The notes: generated by a model from the letters alone, not told the origin. Positions 1-8,744 are shown, counted from the first letter of the stretch. The stretch: DNA of 35,514 nt from Candidatus Zhuqueibacterota bacterium (GCA_016929295.1 JAFGJB010000039.1:1-35514); one strand, 5' to 3'. Numbers and translations: made by a program.

Positions 1-85
1 ACAGGAAAAAAGCTAAAATTAATCCCACCCTGGTGGCCGCTTTTGAAGTGCCCACCCCTGGCCGGTTTTAAAGTGCCCGATGACA
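1..85 (-). mobile_element. Possible end of an IS21-type insertion sequence, rest outside window
   Basis: Two direct repeats of about 25 bp lie at 34-58 and 59-83, each built on TGGCCG-TTTT-AAGTGCCC; a more degenerate third unit may lie before 34. Read on the minus strand the block starts TGTCA at 85 and proceeds as GGGCACTTTAAAACCGG and a second such unit. Tandem transposase-binding repeats of this size just inside a TG-starting end are typical of IS21-family elements, so the element body (istA/istB) would lie left of the window. No transposase gene is visible here, so this is an inference from end structure only. Confidence 0.3.
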
Positions 86-86
86 C

Positions 87-343
87 TTGATTCACCTGAT
101 TTGAGGATTTTCATGATTCCACAATCATGGTCATCCTTTAATCCTTCGCATCAAGGTTCAGACATTATTGTCCGAACCTTGATTCACCTGATTCAAGGAT
201 TTTCATGATTCCCATAATCATGGCCATCCTTTAATCCTTCTCATCAAGGTTCAGACATTTTTGACCATGATTCACCTGATTCAAGGATTTTCATGATTCC
301 ACAATCATGGCCATCCTTTAATCCTTCTCATCAAGGTTCAGAC
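87..343. repeat. Three tandem copies of a ~90-bp repeat
   Basis: Copies start at about 87, 179 and 267, giving periods of 92 and 88 bp; the third copy is partial. Each copy holds TGATTCACCTGATT, then an inverted repeat CATGATT/AATCATG with a 4-nt loop, a larger AAGGAT/ATCCTT pair around it, and ATCAAGGTTCAGAC at the end. The junction of copies 1 and 2 (150-183) forms a 15-bp stem with one mismatch and a 4-nt loop. The copies are adjacent rather than separated by unique spacers, so this is not a CRISPR array. No reading frame runs convincingly through it. Confidence 0.8.
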
Positions 344-595
344 GTATCCCTTCGGTGAACTGAAGAATATAAAAATTATCCTCCGTTGCCGGGAAATCCT
401 GGACAAGAATAAGGTACGAAGACAATGTAGCTTCGGCTTTCATAGCCGGACATTTTGATGTGCCGGATTTCGAAACTTGACGATTTGGTAAAATTCTTTG
501 ACTTGTTCCGGCGGTGTCGAAAACGTCCATTAGTGCAGGTTAGAATTGAGCGCCGAACTAGGAGAAATCTTATTTTTGTCTTTTCTCCCTCCCCC
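344..595. other. Non-coding stretch, no gene seen
   Basis: No frame here has a convincing start, ribosome binding site or recognisable protein. The minus frame from 530 to 318 (70 codons) runs into the tandem repeats and is probably chance. An inverted repeat GGAGAAA/TTTCTCC at 561-567 and 582-588 lies just past the stop of the minus-strand nuclease gene, but it has a 14-nt loop and no T-run, so it is at best a poor terminator. Confidence 0.5.
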
Positions 596-1564
596 CTAAA
601 ACATCGCCCCCTGCCCCGTCTCCCGCAACAGCTCCGCATCATAACCGATGTCGCGCAGATAGCGCGGGAAATCTTCAAAGCCGTGCGTGGTATAGACTTT
701 TTTCGGCTGCACCTGACGGACGAATTCGAGCAGTTCGTTGAAATCGGCGTGATCGCTGAGCGGCACGGTGTGGTCGGCGTTGAAATGGGCGCCGGTCGGA
801 CTGTTGGCCCAGCCGGAGAGAAAGACGGTGCGAAAACGGGGCGGCAAGTTTTTGACCCTGTTGTATTGCAGCGCGTGCGGCGGAATGATGAGGACCTGAT
901 TTTCAGCCACCGTTTCATTTTTCCACGGCGTACAGTTCTCGAACTCGATGCCGAACTGCCGGTAGATTTTGGCCAGCTCCCAGGCGGCGCGGTGAACCCG
1001 AACATCATAGCCGGCACCCCCCAGCATCTTCATGGCCTCCTGCGCCTTGCCAAGCGCATAGGCTAAAATGACGGGCGTGACGCGATCGCGAAAACAGTCC
1101 GCGACAAAACTGACGACCTCTCCCTGCAGGTCATCGGGGGAGTGATCGTAGATATAGTGCGGATCGCCAAAAGTCGATTCCATGATCAGGATGTCCGCGG
1201 GCGGGATTTCAATTTCACCCGCCGTCCAGCTCTTTTTCATCTTGAAATCGCCGCTGTAGAGGAGCGACACGCCGGCCACCTCGATTCGGCTCATGGCTGA
1301 GCCGAGAATGTGTCCCGCCGGAAAGAGCTCAATCGTCAAATCCTCGAATTGATACTTCTCGCCGTAATTCAACGGGATGGCTTTTTTCTGGTGCGCCCGA
1401 AAGGCATGAAACTGAATGGTCGGCGGTGTGGCGAGAATGACATCGTGATTCTTCAGGTGATCCGAATGGCCGTGCGAGACAAAGGAAAATGAAACCTTGC
1501 GATGGGCGTCAAGCCAGAAATCGTGGCCATTTAATTTAATTCCCCGGTGATCATATGAGAACAT
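596..1564 (-). CDS. MBL-fold metallo-hydrolase, RNA-processing exonuclease type
   Basis: A 322-aa protein of the metallo-beta-lactamase superfamily, close to the exonuclease / mRNA 3'-end processing (YSH1-like) branch. The zinc-binding signature HGHSDH is at residues 31-36. Later metal ligands probably sit in AGHILGSAM (about 90), YSGDFKM (about 108), PLSDHADF (about 275) and YTTHGF (near 300). The order of motifs matches hydrolases that act on RNA or DNA phosphodiesters through two zinc ions, but the substrate cannot be told from sequence. It starts with ATG behind a weak purine-rich stretch (GAAAGAAG). It stands alone, separated by repeats from pdxT upstream; no partner gene follows in the window. 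Confidence 0.85.
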   Translation of the reverse strand: MFSYDHRGIKLNGHDFWLDAHRKVSFSFVSHGHSDHLKNHDVILATPPTIQFHAFRAHQKKAIPLNYGEKYQFEDLTIELFPAGHILGSAMSRIEVAGVSLLYSGDFKMKKSWTAGEIEIPPADILIMESTFGDPHYIYDHSPDDLQGEVVSFVADCFRDRVTPVILAYALGKAQEAMKMLGGAGYDVRVHRAAWELAKIYRQFGIEFENCTPWKNETVAENQVLIIPPHALQYNRVKNLPPRFRTVFLSGWANSPTGAHFNADHTVPLSDHADFNELLEFVRQVQPKKVYTTHGFEDFPRYLRDIGYDAELLRETGQGAMF

Positions 1565-1622
1565 ACTACCGTTTCTTCTTTCTACTCAAGTGACTTTACA
1601 ACACATTCATTCACTTAACCGG

Positions 1623-1786
1623 AAAAATTCATTCACACTAAGACACAAAGACTCCAAGATTGATTTTATTACCTTAAATATCAGGCAAAATAAAGTGTGA
1701 AAAACTGTGCAAATATTTCAAATCAGGCCTAAACGTATTTTTCTTTGTGTTTTAGTGTCTTCGTGTGAGGCCTTTGTGAATAAGCC
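1623..1786 (+). repeat. Dispersed repeat element, copy 1 (downstream of pdxT)
   Basis: This 164-bp block has 9-nt-periodic ends that face each other: CACACTAAG-ACACAAAGA on the left and the complement of CACACGAAG-ACACTAAAA on the right. It fills nearly the whole spacer between pdxT and the nuclease gene. An inverted copy lies at 3771-3923. The two copies align along almost their full length and share an identical 23-nt core (1692-1714 here; 3834-3856 in the other). It encodes nothing, so it is best described as a MITE-like or REP-like element. Confidence 0.75.
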
Positions 1787-1797
1787 AGATTAAAATT

Positions 1798-2400
1798 CTA
1801 AATCGAATTTCTACAAATCCCAAACAGGTTCGCTTTAATCTTTCGCAAAAAATATTCATGTACCCGACTGTCTTCTGTCAATTCCGGATGAAAAGTCCCG
1901 ACGAGTATGCAACCTTGCTCCGCCAGAATGACGTCATTGCGGTGCCAGGCGAGCGGCGTCACGTCTTTGCCGATCCGTTTTATCTTGGGCGCGCGAATGA
2001 ATACACCTTCCATTTTATCCATTGTACCGTTCAATTGAATATCGACCGCATCGATGAACGAGTCGACCTGGCGACCATAGGCATTGCGCTGCACGTCAAT
2101 ATCGATCAAGCCGAGTGACTCTTGCTTCGTACCAAGAATCGAGCGGGCGACCACTATACAGCCGGCACAGGTGCCGAAAACAGGCTTTGGCCGGGCAAAA
2201 TCCAGCACCGCATCCCACAGGGCATGCTTTTTCATCAACTTGAGGAGGGTGGTGGATTCGCCTCCCGGGATGATCAGGCCGTCGCACTGCCGCAGCTGCT
2301 CGGCGGTGCGAATCAGAATGGGCCGCTGTCCCAGCTTCTCTATCATCTGCGCGTGTTTGGCAAAATCGCCCTGCAGCGCCAGAATGCCAACAGTGATCAT
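1798..2400 (-). CDS. pdxT: Pyridoxal 5'-phosphate synthase glutaminase subunit
   Basis: PdxT, 200 aa, is the class I glutaminase that releases ammonia from glutamine and passes it to PdxS in the cytosolic DXP-independent vitamin B6 pathway. The opening MITVGILALQGDF is typical of the family. The catalytic triad is visible: Cys78 in GTCAG, His171 and Glu173 in FHPEL. The GGEST loop (47-51) that shapes the oxyanion site is present. The length is normal. The gene starts 5 nt after the stop of pdxS, so the pair is transcribed and probably translated together. Nothing is missing, and the assignment is secure. Confidence 0.97.
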   Translation of the reverse strand: MITVGILALQGDFAKHAQMIEKLGQRPILIRTAEQLRQCDGLIIPGGESTTLLKLMKKHALWDAVLDFARPKPVFGTCAGCIVVARSILGTKQESLGLIDIDVQRNAYGRQVDSFIDAVDIQLNGTMDKMEGVFIRAPKIKRIGKDVTPLAWHRNDVILAEQGCILVGTFHPELTEDSRVHEYFLRKIKANLFGICRNSI

Positions 2401-2405
2401 CCGCT

Positions 2406-3290
<885 letters not shown>

Positions 3291-3339
3291 TTTTTTATGA
3301 CCTCATTGCTAATTTCTAACCTTATTCATTCATGAATTT

Positions 3340-3370
3340 AACCGCCGAGGGCGCCGAGATTCGCAGAGAT
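3340..3370. repeat. 9-nt-periodic repeat in the pdxS leader
   Basis: The block reads as successive 9-mers built on CGCCGAGN, ending in CGCAGAG. It belongs to the same degenerate family as the blocks at 6381-6416, 6543-6583, 8313-8354 and 8704-8744. It lies between the pdxS start and the upstream element at 3389-3444. No facing partner was found nearby. Confidence 0.6.
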
Positions 3371-3388
3371 ATTGACCAATTTCGCTTC

Positions 3389-3444
3389 TTTTCCTCTGTA
3401 TCACAAATCTACAACATTGTGTTTTTTTAGCAAGTTATTTAACT
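3389..3444 (-). promoter_or_regulatory. Upstream element of pdxS shared with purH
   Basis: On the minus strand this reads AACTTGCTAAAAAAAC, an AT-rich middle, then TGTGATA and GAGGAAAA. The block upstream of purH (8220-8276) aligns with it over about 56 positions with almost no gaps. It contains a TTG-A-tract and a TGTGATA sequence that could serve as an extended -10. Spacing between TTG and the -10-like part is too long for a standard sigma70 promoter, so it may be an A-tract-driven promoter or part of a dispersed repeat. Confidence 0.4.
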
Positions 3445-3462
3445 GCGTTATCTCGATCGTTC

Positions 3463-3572
3463 GGCATATCCATGCCCCTCAGGGGATGTGCCGGACGGGC
3501 GATGCAGCGGACATTTGTCCGAGTGGGATAAATATCCCGCTCATTGTCCGCCCAGGATGGATATCCTGGGCG
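3463..3572. repeat. Cluster of four adjacent hairpins
   Basis: Four inverted repeats follow one another: 3463-3492 (GGCATATCC / GGATGTGCC, one G-T pair), 3508-3521 (CGGACA / TGTCCG, 2-nt loop), 3521-3542 (GAGTGGGAT / ATCCCGCTC, one G-T pair) and 3549-3572 (CGCCCAGGAT / ATCCTGGGCG, perfect 10-bp stem, 4-nt loop). Three of them share a GGAT...ATCC core around the loop. No protein is encoded. Whether this acts in RNA or DNA cannot be told. Confidence 0.7.
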
Positions 3573-3597
3573 ATCGTGGACTAGTACTAAAACAATG

Positions 3598-3670
3598 GAA
3601 CGCGGATCGAACGGATTGGAACGGATTTTTTCATCCATTAAAATCCGTCGTTTCCGTTCAATCCATGTTC
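3598..3670. repeat. Long inverted repeat built on AACGGATT
   Basis: The left arm (3598-3630) and right arm (3640-3670) are imperfect reverse complements of about 31 bp with a short loop. Each arm contains GAACGGA and CGGATTTT, and the left arm itself repeats AACGGATT. This looks like a short palindromic dispersed repeat. No gene covers it. Confidence 0.7.
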
Positions 3671-3770
3671 TATTCTAAGCAACGGTGCTATGTGGTGAAT
3701 ATTCCAAACTAATAAAGATAATCAAAATTTTTCCAATTTTCAAGTTCACTGTTACATTCTGATACCATCT

Positions 3771-3923
3771 GGATTATTCGCAAACGTCTCACTCAAAGAC
3801 AGTAAGGCTCAAAGAAACAAAATCTTGGGCTTAATTTGCACAGTTTTTCACACTTTTTTCGCATGACATTTTAAGATAATAAGATCAATCTTAGTCTTTG
3901 TGGCTTTGTGTGAGTGAATTTTT
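3771..3923 (-). repeat. Dispersed repeat element, copy 2 (inverted, upstream of pdxS)
   Basis: The reverse complement of this 153-bp block aligns along its length with the element at 1623-1786, including an identical 23-nt core (3834-3856) and the same 9-nt-periodic ends (CACACAAAG-CCACAAAGA at one end). It lies between the terminator of the penicillin-binding protein gene and pdxS. The two copies therefore bracket pdxS-pdxT in opposite orientation. Confidence 0.75.
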
Positions 3924-3944
3924 CAGGACCACTATTTCGGCAAC

Positions 3945-3972
3945 AAAAAAGGCGAGCCGGAACCGCCTCGCC
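3945..3972 (-). terminator. Rho-independent terminator after the penicillin-binding protein gene
   Basis: On the minus strand, 10 nt beyond the stop codon at 3983, GGCGAGGCGG pairs with CCGGCTCGCC (one mismatch, small loop) and is followed directly by TTTTTT. Position, GC-rich stem and U-run fit an intrinsic terminator for the gene at 3983-6190. Confidence 0.85.
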
Positions 3973-3982
3973 TCGTACTGTT

Positions 3983-6190
3983 TTAGTATCGAATTCGCCT
4001 TTGCGACGTCGGCTGTCTGGATTTCTCTCCGCTATGCATGTCACATTTCTCTTTCGGCACATAGCGAACGTCGCAAATATCTCTGATCACATTCGGACAA
4101 TATTCGGTCGCCAGTTTTTGCGTCTCCATGCAGATTTCGACCTCGACAATGCCCGCCGGCGGATCAAAGGGCGTCGGCGGAATGTGCAGCGTATCGACCG
4201 CCGCCTTCATGAACGGCGCCGTGATCGGCAAGGCGGCAACAGCGCCCGATTGTCGCTCTCCCAGCGACATCTTGGGATCATCGAGTCCCACCCAGACGCC
4301 GGCGACGAGCTCGGGCGTGAAGGTGATGTACCACGCGTCCGTATACTCGTTTGTCGTGCCGGTTTTGCCGCCGGCGGGATGGTAAAACTTGTAGACGGAT
4401 CGCGATGCCGCGCCGGTGCCGGCCGACGCGACGGTCTGTAACATGCTGGCCATGATATAGGCGGTCTCTTCCCGCAACACGCCGCGGCTTTCCGTCGTCG
4501 CCGTTTCAATGACATTGCCATATTTATCCTCGATCTTGAGAATGGCGACGGGTTTGACATAGACGCCTTTATTGGCAAAGACGGCGAACGCCGACACCAG
4601 CTCGATCGGCTTGACGCCAATGGCGCCAAGTGCCAGCGCATCAACGGCTTCCAGCGGCGTCGAGATGCCTAAATTGCGCGCATACTCTATAACCCGCTGC
4701 GACGGCACATCGTCTTTGATCAGACGCACGGAGACGAGGTTCAACGACCGCCGCAGTGCCTCTCGCAGCGGCGTCTCACCGCCGACAGAATGGTCATAAT
4801 TTTGCGGCGTCCAGCGCGTGCCCTGGCCATCCATATCTTCGACCGTCACCGGCTGGTTCAGCTTGGTGTAAAAAGGCATAAAGCCGTTATCAATGGCAGT
4901 GGTATATAAAATAGGTTTGAAAGAAGAGCCCGGCTGACGAATCGCCTGTGTCGCTCGATTGAATTCGCTCTCGGCAAAATTTCGTCCCCCGACCATGGCG
5001 AGGATGTGCCCATTATGCGGGTCAAGCGCGATGAACGCCACCTGCACGCGGCACTTTTCGGCGATCAGAGAGTCGACAAGCGCCTTGTCGCGCATGACTT
5101 GCTCGAGACTTTTGTTCTTCAACAGACTTGGCGGACAGATATAGGCGAAATTTCTCCTGCGGCGAAACGCATTGTTGACGCGTGCCTGCAGTTTAGGCAG
5201 ATGGTTGCGGATAGCCCGGTTTGCCGCGGTTTGCAGGCGTGTGTCCATTGTCGTATAAATTTTCAAGCCGGTTTCATAGATGTCATAGCCATATTTTTCA
5301 TAAAGTATACGGCGAACATGCTCGGTGAAATAGGACGGATCATCAATCGGCGCCTGCTCACTGCGTTCTTTGAGGACAATTTCTTCAACCACGCACGAGT
5401 CATAGTCGGCATGGCTGATATATCCCTCTGCAAGCATTCGCGACAGCACAAAATCGCGGCGCGACCTGGTGCGATCGTAATTTTGATAGGGATTGTAGAT
5501 GCCCGGCCGTTGCGCCGCGCCAGCCAGCAGAGCAGCTTCTGCGAGAGTGACATCCTGAATCGATTTGTCGAACAGATAACGCGCAGCGGATTCGGCGCCA
5601 TAGGTGGCATAGCTGAACTGCATCTGGTTCATGTACATTTCGAGTATTTCATCTTTGGTATAGGCGCGTTCAATCAGGATGGCGGTGAGGATTTCCTTGA
5701 GCTTGCGCGTAACTGTTTGCTCCGGCGTCAGATAGAGTCGTCGCGCCAATTGCTGCGTCAACGTGCTGGCGCCGCCGCCCTCGGTGCTGCCGCCGGAAAG
5801 AAGGTATTTGAAGGTCACCAAAAAAAACCGCGATGGCGATACACCCCAGTGTTTATAAAACTGATGATCCTCGACCGCCAGAACAGCCTCTTTCATGTTC
5901 GTGGGAATCTCGCTCAAAGGCGTATAGAAACGCCGCTGGGTGAAAAACTCGGAGATGAGTTTTCCATCAGCAGAATAGACCTTGGTCGCCAGCTCCGGGG
6001 TGAAATTTTCGAGCTGTTCAAATGAAGGCATGCCGCGACTCAGATACCAGATGCCGGCCACTGTGATGGAAAGACCGACAACGAGCAGCCATATCAGCCA
6101 TTTACACAGCTGCGGCAGCCTGTTATAGTCTTTTTTTGACAGTTTTTTAATGCCCAACACTTTGGCTGTTACAGATCTTTTGAATGTCAT
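3983..6190 (-). CDS. Class A penicillin-binding protein (PBP1A type)
   Basis: A bifunctional peptidoglycan synthase of 735 aa that polymerises lipid II and cross-links the strands at the outer face of the inner membrane. A cytosolic tail is followed by one membrane segment at about 31-49. The glycosyltransferase family 51 domain (about 75-260) has its catalytic Glu in EDHQFYKHWG (107-116). The transpeptidase domain (about 385-680) has the nucleophile Ser422 in SSFK, SLN at 482-484 and KTGTT at 609-613. The C-terminal tail carries four spaced cysteines (about 686-718), common in PBP1 relatives. All catalytic residues are present. The start ATG at 6190 has AGAGGA about 11 nt upstream. The gene is monocistronic, with its own terminator. 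Confidence 0.95.
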   Translation of the reverse strand: MTFKRSVTAKVLGIKKLSKKDYNRLPQLCKWLIWLLVVGLSITVAGIWYLSRGMPSFEQLENFTPELATKVYSADGKLISEFFTQRRFYTPLSEIPTNMKEAVLAVEDHQFYKHWGVSPSRFFLVTFKYLLSGGSTEGGGASTLTQQLARRLYLTPEQTVTRKLKEILTAILIERAYTKDEILEMYMNQMQFSYATYGAESAARYLFDKSIQDVTLAEAALLAGAAQRPGIYNPYQNYDRTRSRRDFVLSRMLAEGYISHADYDSCVVEEIVLKERSEQAPIDDPSYFTEHVRRILYEKYGYDIYETGLKIYTTMDTRLQTAANRAIRNHLPKLQARVNNAFRRRRNFAYICPPSLLKNKSLEQVMRDKALVDSLIAEKCRVQVAFIALDPHNGHILAMVGGRNFAESEFNRATQAIRQPGSSFKPILYTTAIDNGFMPFYTKLNQPVTVEDMDGQGTRWTPQNYDHSVGGETPLREALRRSLNLVSVRLIKDDVPSQRVIEYARNLGISTPLEAVDALALGAIGVKPIELVSAFAVFANKGVYVKPVAILKIEDKYGNVIETATTESRGVLREETAYIMASMLQTVASAGTGAASRSVYKFYHPAGGKTGTTNEYTDAWYITFTPELVAGVWVGLDDPKMSLGERQSGAVAALPITAPFMKAAVDTLHIPPTPFDPPAGIVEVEICMETQKLATEYCPNVIRDICDVRYVPKEKCDMHSGEKSRQPTSQRRIRY

Positions 6191-6273
6191 GATGACATAG
6201 GTCCTCTATTCAATACAAACTTGAAAATGTAATAAAATATTTGTAAAGACGCAATTTGCATTATCGGGACATC

Positions 6274-6644
6274 GTAAAACGTCAGTTTCTGGCAAAAGCG
6301 ATTAAAAAGTAGCATAAGATAAGATGTTAAGCAAAAATATAATTTCACTTTGCATGATACCTCAATTGGATTTTCTGCACTCACGCAAAGACGCAGAGGC
6401 GCAAAGATACGCCAAGTTCTAGAAAGAATCAAGTTTGCATTATATCGTAAGTTTATTATTAACATGTACTATTCGAGCACGACTGGACAATCTGACATGT
6501 GTCATTGTCAGTTCGATTGCCACTAGAAAGATATTATTATTTTTCTTTGCGTATCCTTTGCGGCTTTGCGACTTTGCGTGATTGAAAAAAACTGTTTCAA
6601 TGAAACATTCTTATCTTCGCAGCTACCAGAAACTGACCTTTCAC
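6274..6644. repeat. Spacer bounded by an inverted repeat; no gene
   Basis: The 460-nt space between the penicillin-binding protein gene and purH has no gene. Near its ends, GTaaAAcGTCAGTTTCTGG (6274-6292) recurs inverted at 6626-6644 with 17 of 19 bases matching. The bounded 371-bp segment contains a second, inner pair of facing repeats. Nested inverted ends suggest a non-autonomous element or two insertions, but no target duplication was identified. Confidence 0.45.
6381..6583. repeat. Facing pair of 9-nt-periodic repeats
   Basis: The left block (6381-6416) runs CACGCAAAG-ACGCAGAGG-CGCAAAGAT. The right block (6543-6583) is its approximate reverse complement, reading CACGCAAAG-TCGCAAAGC-CGCAAAGGA on the minus strand. 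About 125 bp of AT-rich unique sequence lies between. The arrangement matches the ends of the elements at 1623-1786 and 3771-3923, but the interior is different. Confidence 0.7.
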
Positions 6645-6650
6645 GGGACA

Positions 6651-8216
6651 TCAGTGGCGGAAATGCCGCCGTCCCGTAAAGACCAAAGCCATATCGTGTT
6701 CATTGGCGGCGGCGATCACTTCCTCATCGCGAACCGAGCCGCCGGGTTCAATGGCGGCTCGCGCACCCGCACCGGCCGCGACATCGATGCCATCGCGAAA
6801 AGGGAAAAACGCGTCAGAAATGACCACCGATCCCGCCAGGCTCAATCCGGCGTCTGCGGCCTTGACAATTGCCAGCCTGGCAGCGTCGACGCGTGACATC
6901 TGACCGGCGCCGATGCCGAGGGTCTTTACCTCGTTGACATAGACCACTGCGTTGCTCTTCACCCACTTGCCGACTTTCCAGCCGAATTTCATCGCCTCCC
7001 ACTCTCGCTCGCTCGGCTGCCGGTTTGACACGACCTTCCAGTCACTATAATTCGTCGGCGCGAGATCCATGTCCTGCAGCAAGAGACCGCCCTCGACCGC
7101 TTTTACCTCAAATCCAGCCGCGGCAAGTTCATTCGCAGGCCACAGAATCAGGCGAACATTTTTCTTCTGTTTGAGGAGCTCGACAGCCGCCGGCGCAAAT
7201 GCCGGCGCCACAACGACTTCGGTGAAAATTCTGGCTATTTTTTCCGCCACCGCCTCTGACACCTCGCGGTTCATCGCCACAATTCCGCCATAGGCTGATG
7301 CCGGATCGGTGCTGAGAGCGGCCTCGTAGGCTGTCGCCACGTCTTCAGCCCAGGCGACACCGCACGGATTGCTATGCTTGATGATCGCCACCGCCGGTTT
7401 TTCGAACTCGAGCGCCAGGTTGATGGCGGCTTGCAAATCCTGTAAATTATTATAGGACAATTCCTTGCCATGCAGCTGCCTGGCGGCGACCATGCCGGCA
7501 GATCCTTTGGCGACATCGGCATAAAAAGCGGCTCGCTGATGCGGATTTTCGCCATAGCGCAGATTTTGAACTTTGCGCAGCTGCAGCGTCAGGCTGTCGG
7601 GCAGTTCCTCATCACTTTGCTTTGCCAATCCCGACAGATAGTGCGAAATCGCCCCGTCATACTGCGATGTGCGTTGAAACGCCGCCAACGCCAGTCGTAG
7701 GCGCAGCTCGCCGGAGACGGCGCCATCATACATCGCCATCTCATCGACAATCTGATCGTAAAAAGCCGGATCAACGACGACAACGACGTCCGGATAATTC
7801 TTCGCGGCGGCGCGAATCATTGTCGGCCCGCCGATATCAATGTTCTCCAAAGCTGCGGACAATGTCACGTCCGGCTGCGCCACCGTTCGCTCAAAAGGAT
7901 AAAGATTGACCACGACCATATCAATTTGATTGATGCCATGTTCGGCTAATTCAGCCAAATGCTCCGGCGTCCGTCGGGCGAGGATGCCGCCATGAATATT
8001 CGGATGCAATGTCTTGACCCGGCCGTCGAGAATTTCCGGGAATTTTGTGATCTCCGAGACTTTGATCACCTCGATGTCACTGTCTCGCAACAGCGTAAAA
8101 GTGCCGCCGGTCGAGCAAATCTCCACGCCATGATCACGCAGTTTTTTGGCAAATTCCACAATGCCGGTTTTGTTGTAGACACTCAGTAATGCACGTTTGA
8201 TTTGAATATTGTTCAC
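6651..8216 (-). CDS. purH: Bifunctional AICAR transformylase / IMP cyclohydrolase
   Basis: PurH, 521 aa, carries out the last two steps of purine synthesis: formylation of AICAR with 10-formyl-THF, then ring closure to IMP. The N-terminal MGS-like cyclohydrolase domain (about 1-195) opens with [10 protein letters not shown] and contains the STGGT and [10 protein letters not shown] motifs. The transformylase domain (about 200-521) has RYGENPHQ and KHSNPCG, whose Lys-His pair is catalytic. Length is normal. The start is GTG at 8216 (bases CAC on the plus strand), supported by AAAGGA 7 nt upstream. It stands alone, away from purF and purN in the long cluster, and has a TATAAT-like box just upstream. 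Confidence 0.97.
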   Translation of the reverse strand: MNNIQIKRALLSVYNKTGIVEFAKKLRDHGVEICSTGGTFTLLRDSDIEVIKVSEITKFPEILDGRVKTLHPNIHGGILARRTPEHLAELAEHGINQIDMVVVNLYPFERTVAQPDVTLSAALENIDIGGPTMIRAAAKNYPDVVVVVDPAFYDQIVDEMAMYDGAVSGELRLRLALAAFQRTSQYDGAISHYLSGLAKQSDEELPDSLTLQLRKVQNLRYGENPHQRAAFYADVAKGSAGMVAARQLHGKELSYNNLQDLQAAINLALEFEKPAVAIIKHSNPCGVAWAEDVATAYEAALSTDPASAYGGIVAMNREVSEAVAEKIARIFTEVVVAPAFAPAAVELLKQKKNVRLILWPANELAAAGFEVKAVEGGLLLQDMDLAPTNYSDWKVVSNRQPSEREWEAMKFGWKVGKWVKSNAVVYVNEVKTLGIGAGQMSRVDAARLAIVKAADAGLSLAGSVVISDAFFPFRDGIDVAAGAGARAAIEPGGSVRDEEVIAAANEHDMALVFTGRRHFRH

Positions 8217-8219
8217 TCT

Positions 8220-8276
8220 TTTTCCTTTATATTATAAAACTGCAATATTGTTTTTTTTTAGCAAGTTTTTTGAACT
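8220..8276 (-). promoter_or_regulatory. Upstream element of purH shared with pdxS, with TATAAT box
   Basis: On the minus strand this reads AACTTGCT, a run of nine A, an AT-rich middle, TTTTATAATATAAAGG and the ribosome binding site of purH. TATAAT (8231-8236) would place transcription start very near the ribosome binding site, giving a leader of only a few bases. The block aligns almost without gaps with 3389-3444 upstream of pdxS. Confidence 0.45.
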
Positions 8277-8312
8277 CTCGGCAAATAGGTGCGGAATCAT
8301 ACAATTTTTTTC

Positions 8313-8744
8313 AACGCAAAGCCGCGGAGAACGCAGAGGTTCGCGGAGAAAAAGTAATATTTTTTAATGATTACTCTATTTGTCCAGAAAAACCAATCTC
8401 GTCTTGGAGTATGCCGTCTGCGTCGGCGCTGCGGGCGACTAGCCCGCAATTTAAGCGCCTAAATGCAAAGAATGAGCATCTAAATTGACGGCTTTGCCGT
8501 CAGCGCTCACAGAGAGCGCACTCCAAAATAGTACCCGAAATTAATCGGCCTGTATATATAATGCTGTAAAATATGAGATTATCCTTGGTTTTTTTGATCT
8601 GATGAAGCAATCATTTATTTTTTTTATTGTCCTGCAATTCTCAAGAGTTTATTGATATTTTCATTCATGGATTTTGCTCTGCAAAGCTCTGCGAGCTTTG
8701 CTCTTTTTTTCTCGGCAGTTCTCGGCGATCTCGGTGGTTTCATT
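8313..8744. repeat. Facing pair of 9-nt-periodic repeats around a gene-free spacer
   Basis: The left block (8313-8354) runs CGCAAAGCC-GCGGAGAAC-GCAGAGGTT-CGCGGAGAA. The right block (8704-8744), on the minus strand, runs ACCACCGAG-ATCGCCGAG-AACTGCCGA. They face each other across about 350 bp that hold a multi-hairpin element (8404-8526) and AT-rich sequence but no gene. Together with 8220-8276 this accounts for the 620-nt space between purH and the sulfatase gene. Confidence 0.65.
8404..8526. repeat. Multi-hairpin element with closing outer stem
   Basis: An outer stem TTGGAGT (8404-8410) / ACTCCAA (8520-8526) encloses several perfect inner stems: GGCGCT/AGCGCC (8425-8430, 8454-8459) around TGCGGGC/GCCCGCA (8430-8436, 8442-8448); TGACGGC/GCCGTCA (8486-8492, 8496-8502, loop TTT); and GCGCTC/GAGCGC (8503-8508, 8514-8519). 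CAATTTA/TAAATTG (8447-8453, 8481-8487) offers an alternative pairing. The pattern is that of a branched RNA or a palindromic mobile repeat. No known RNA family was recognised. Confidence 0.65.

Noticed and set aside
87-343. Repeats of ~90 bp that might suggest a CRISPR array
   Set aside because: The copies adjoin each other without unique spacers, the unit is far too long, and no cas gene is near.
376-1066. Overlapping frames on both strands over the end of the nuclease gene
   Set aside because: They lie over the MBL-fold gene in other frames, carry low-complexity Ser/Arg-rich sequence and show no motif.
5006-6025. Long open frame of 339 codons on the plus strand
   Set aside because: It is antisense to the penicillin-binding protein gene, which has every catalytic motif; the plus-frame product has no recognisable domain.
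8681-8710. Perfect 9-bp hairpin followed by a T-run, like an intrinsic terminator on the plus strand
   Set aside because: No plus-strand gene lies upstream; the stem is made of the same CTCTGC/GCAAAG units as the adjoining 9-nt-periodic repeat, so it is probably part of that repeat.
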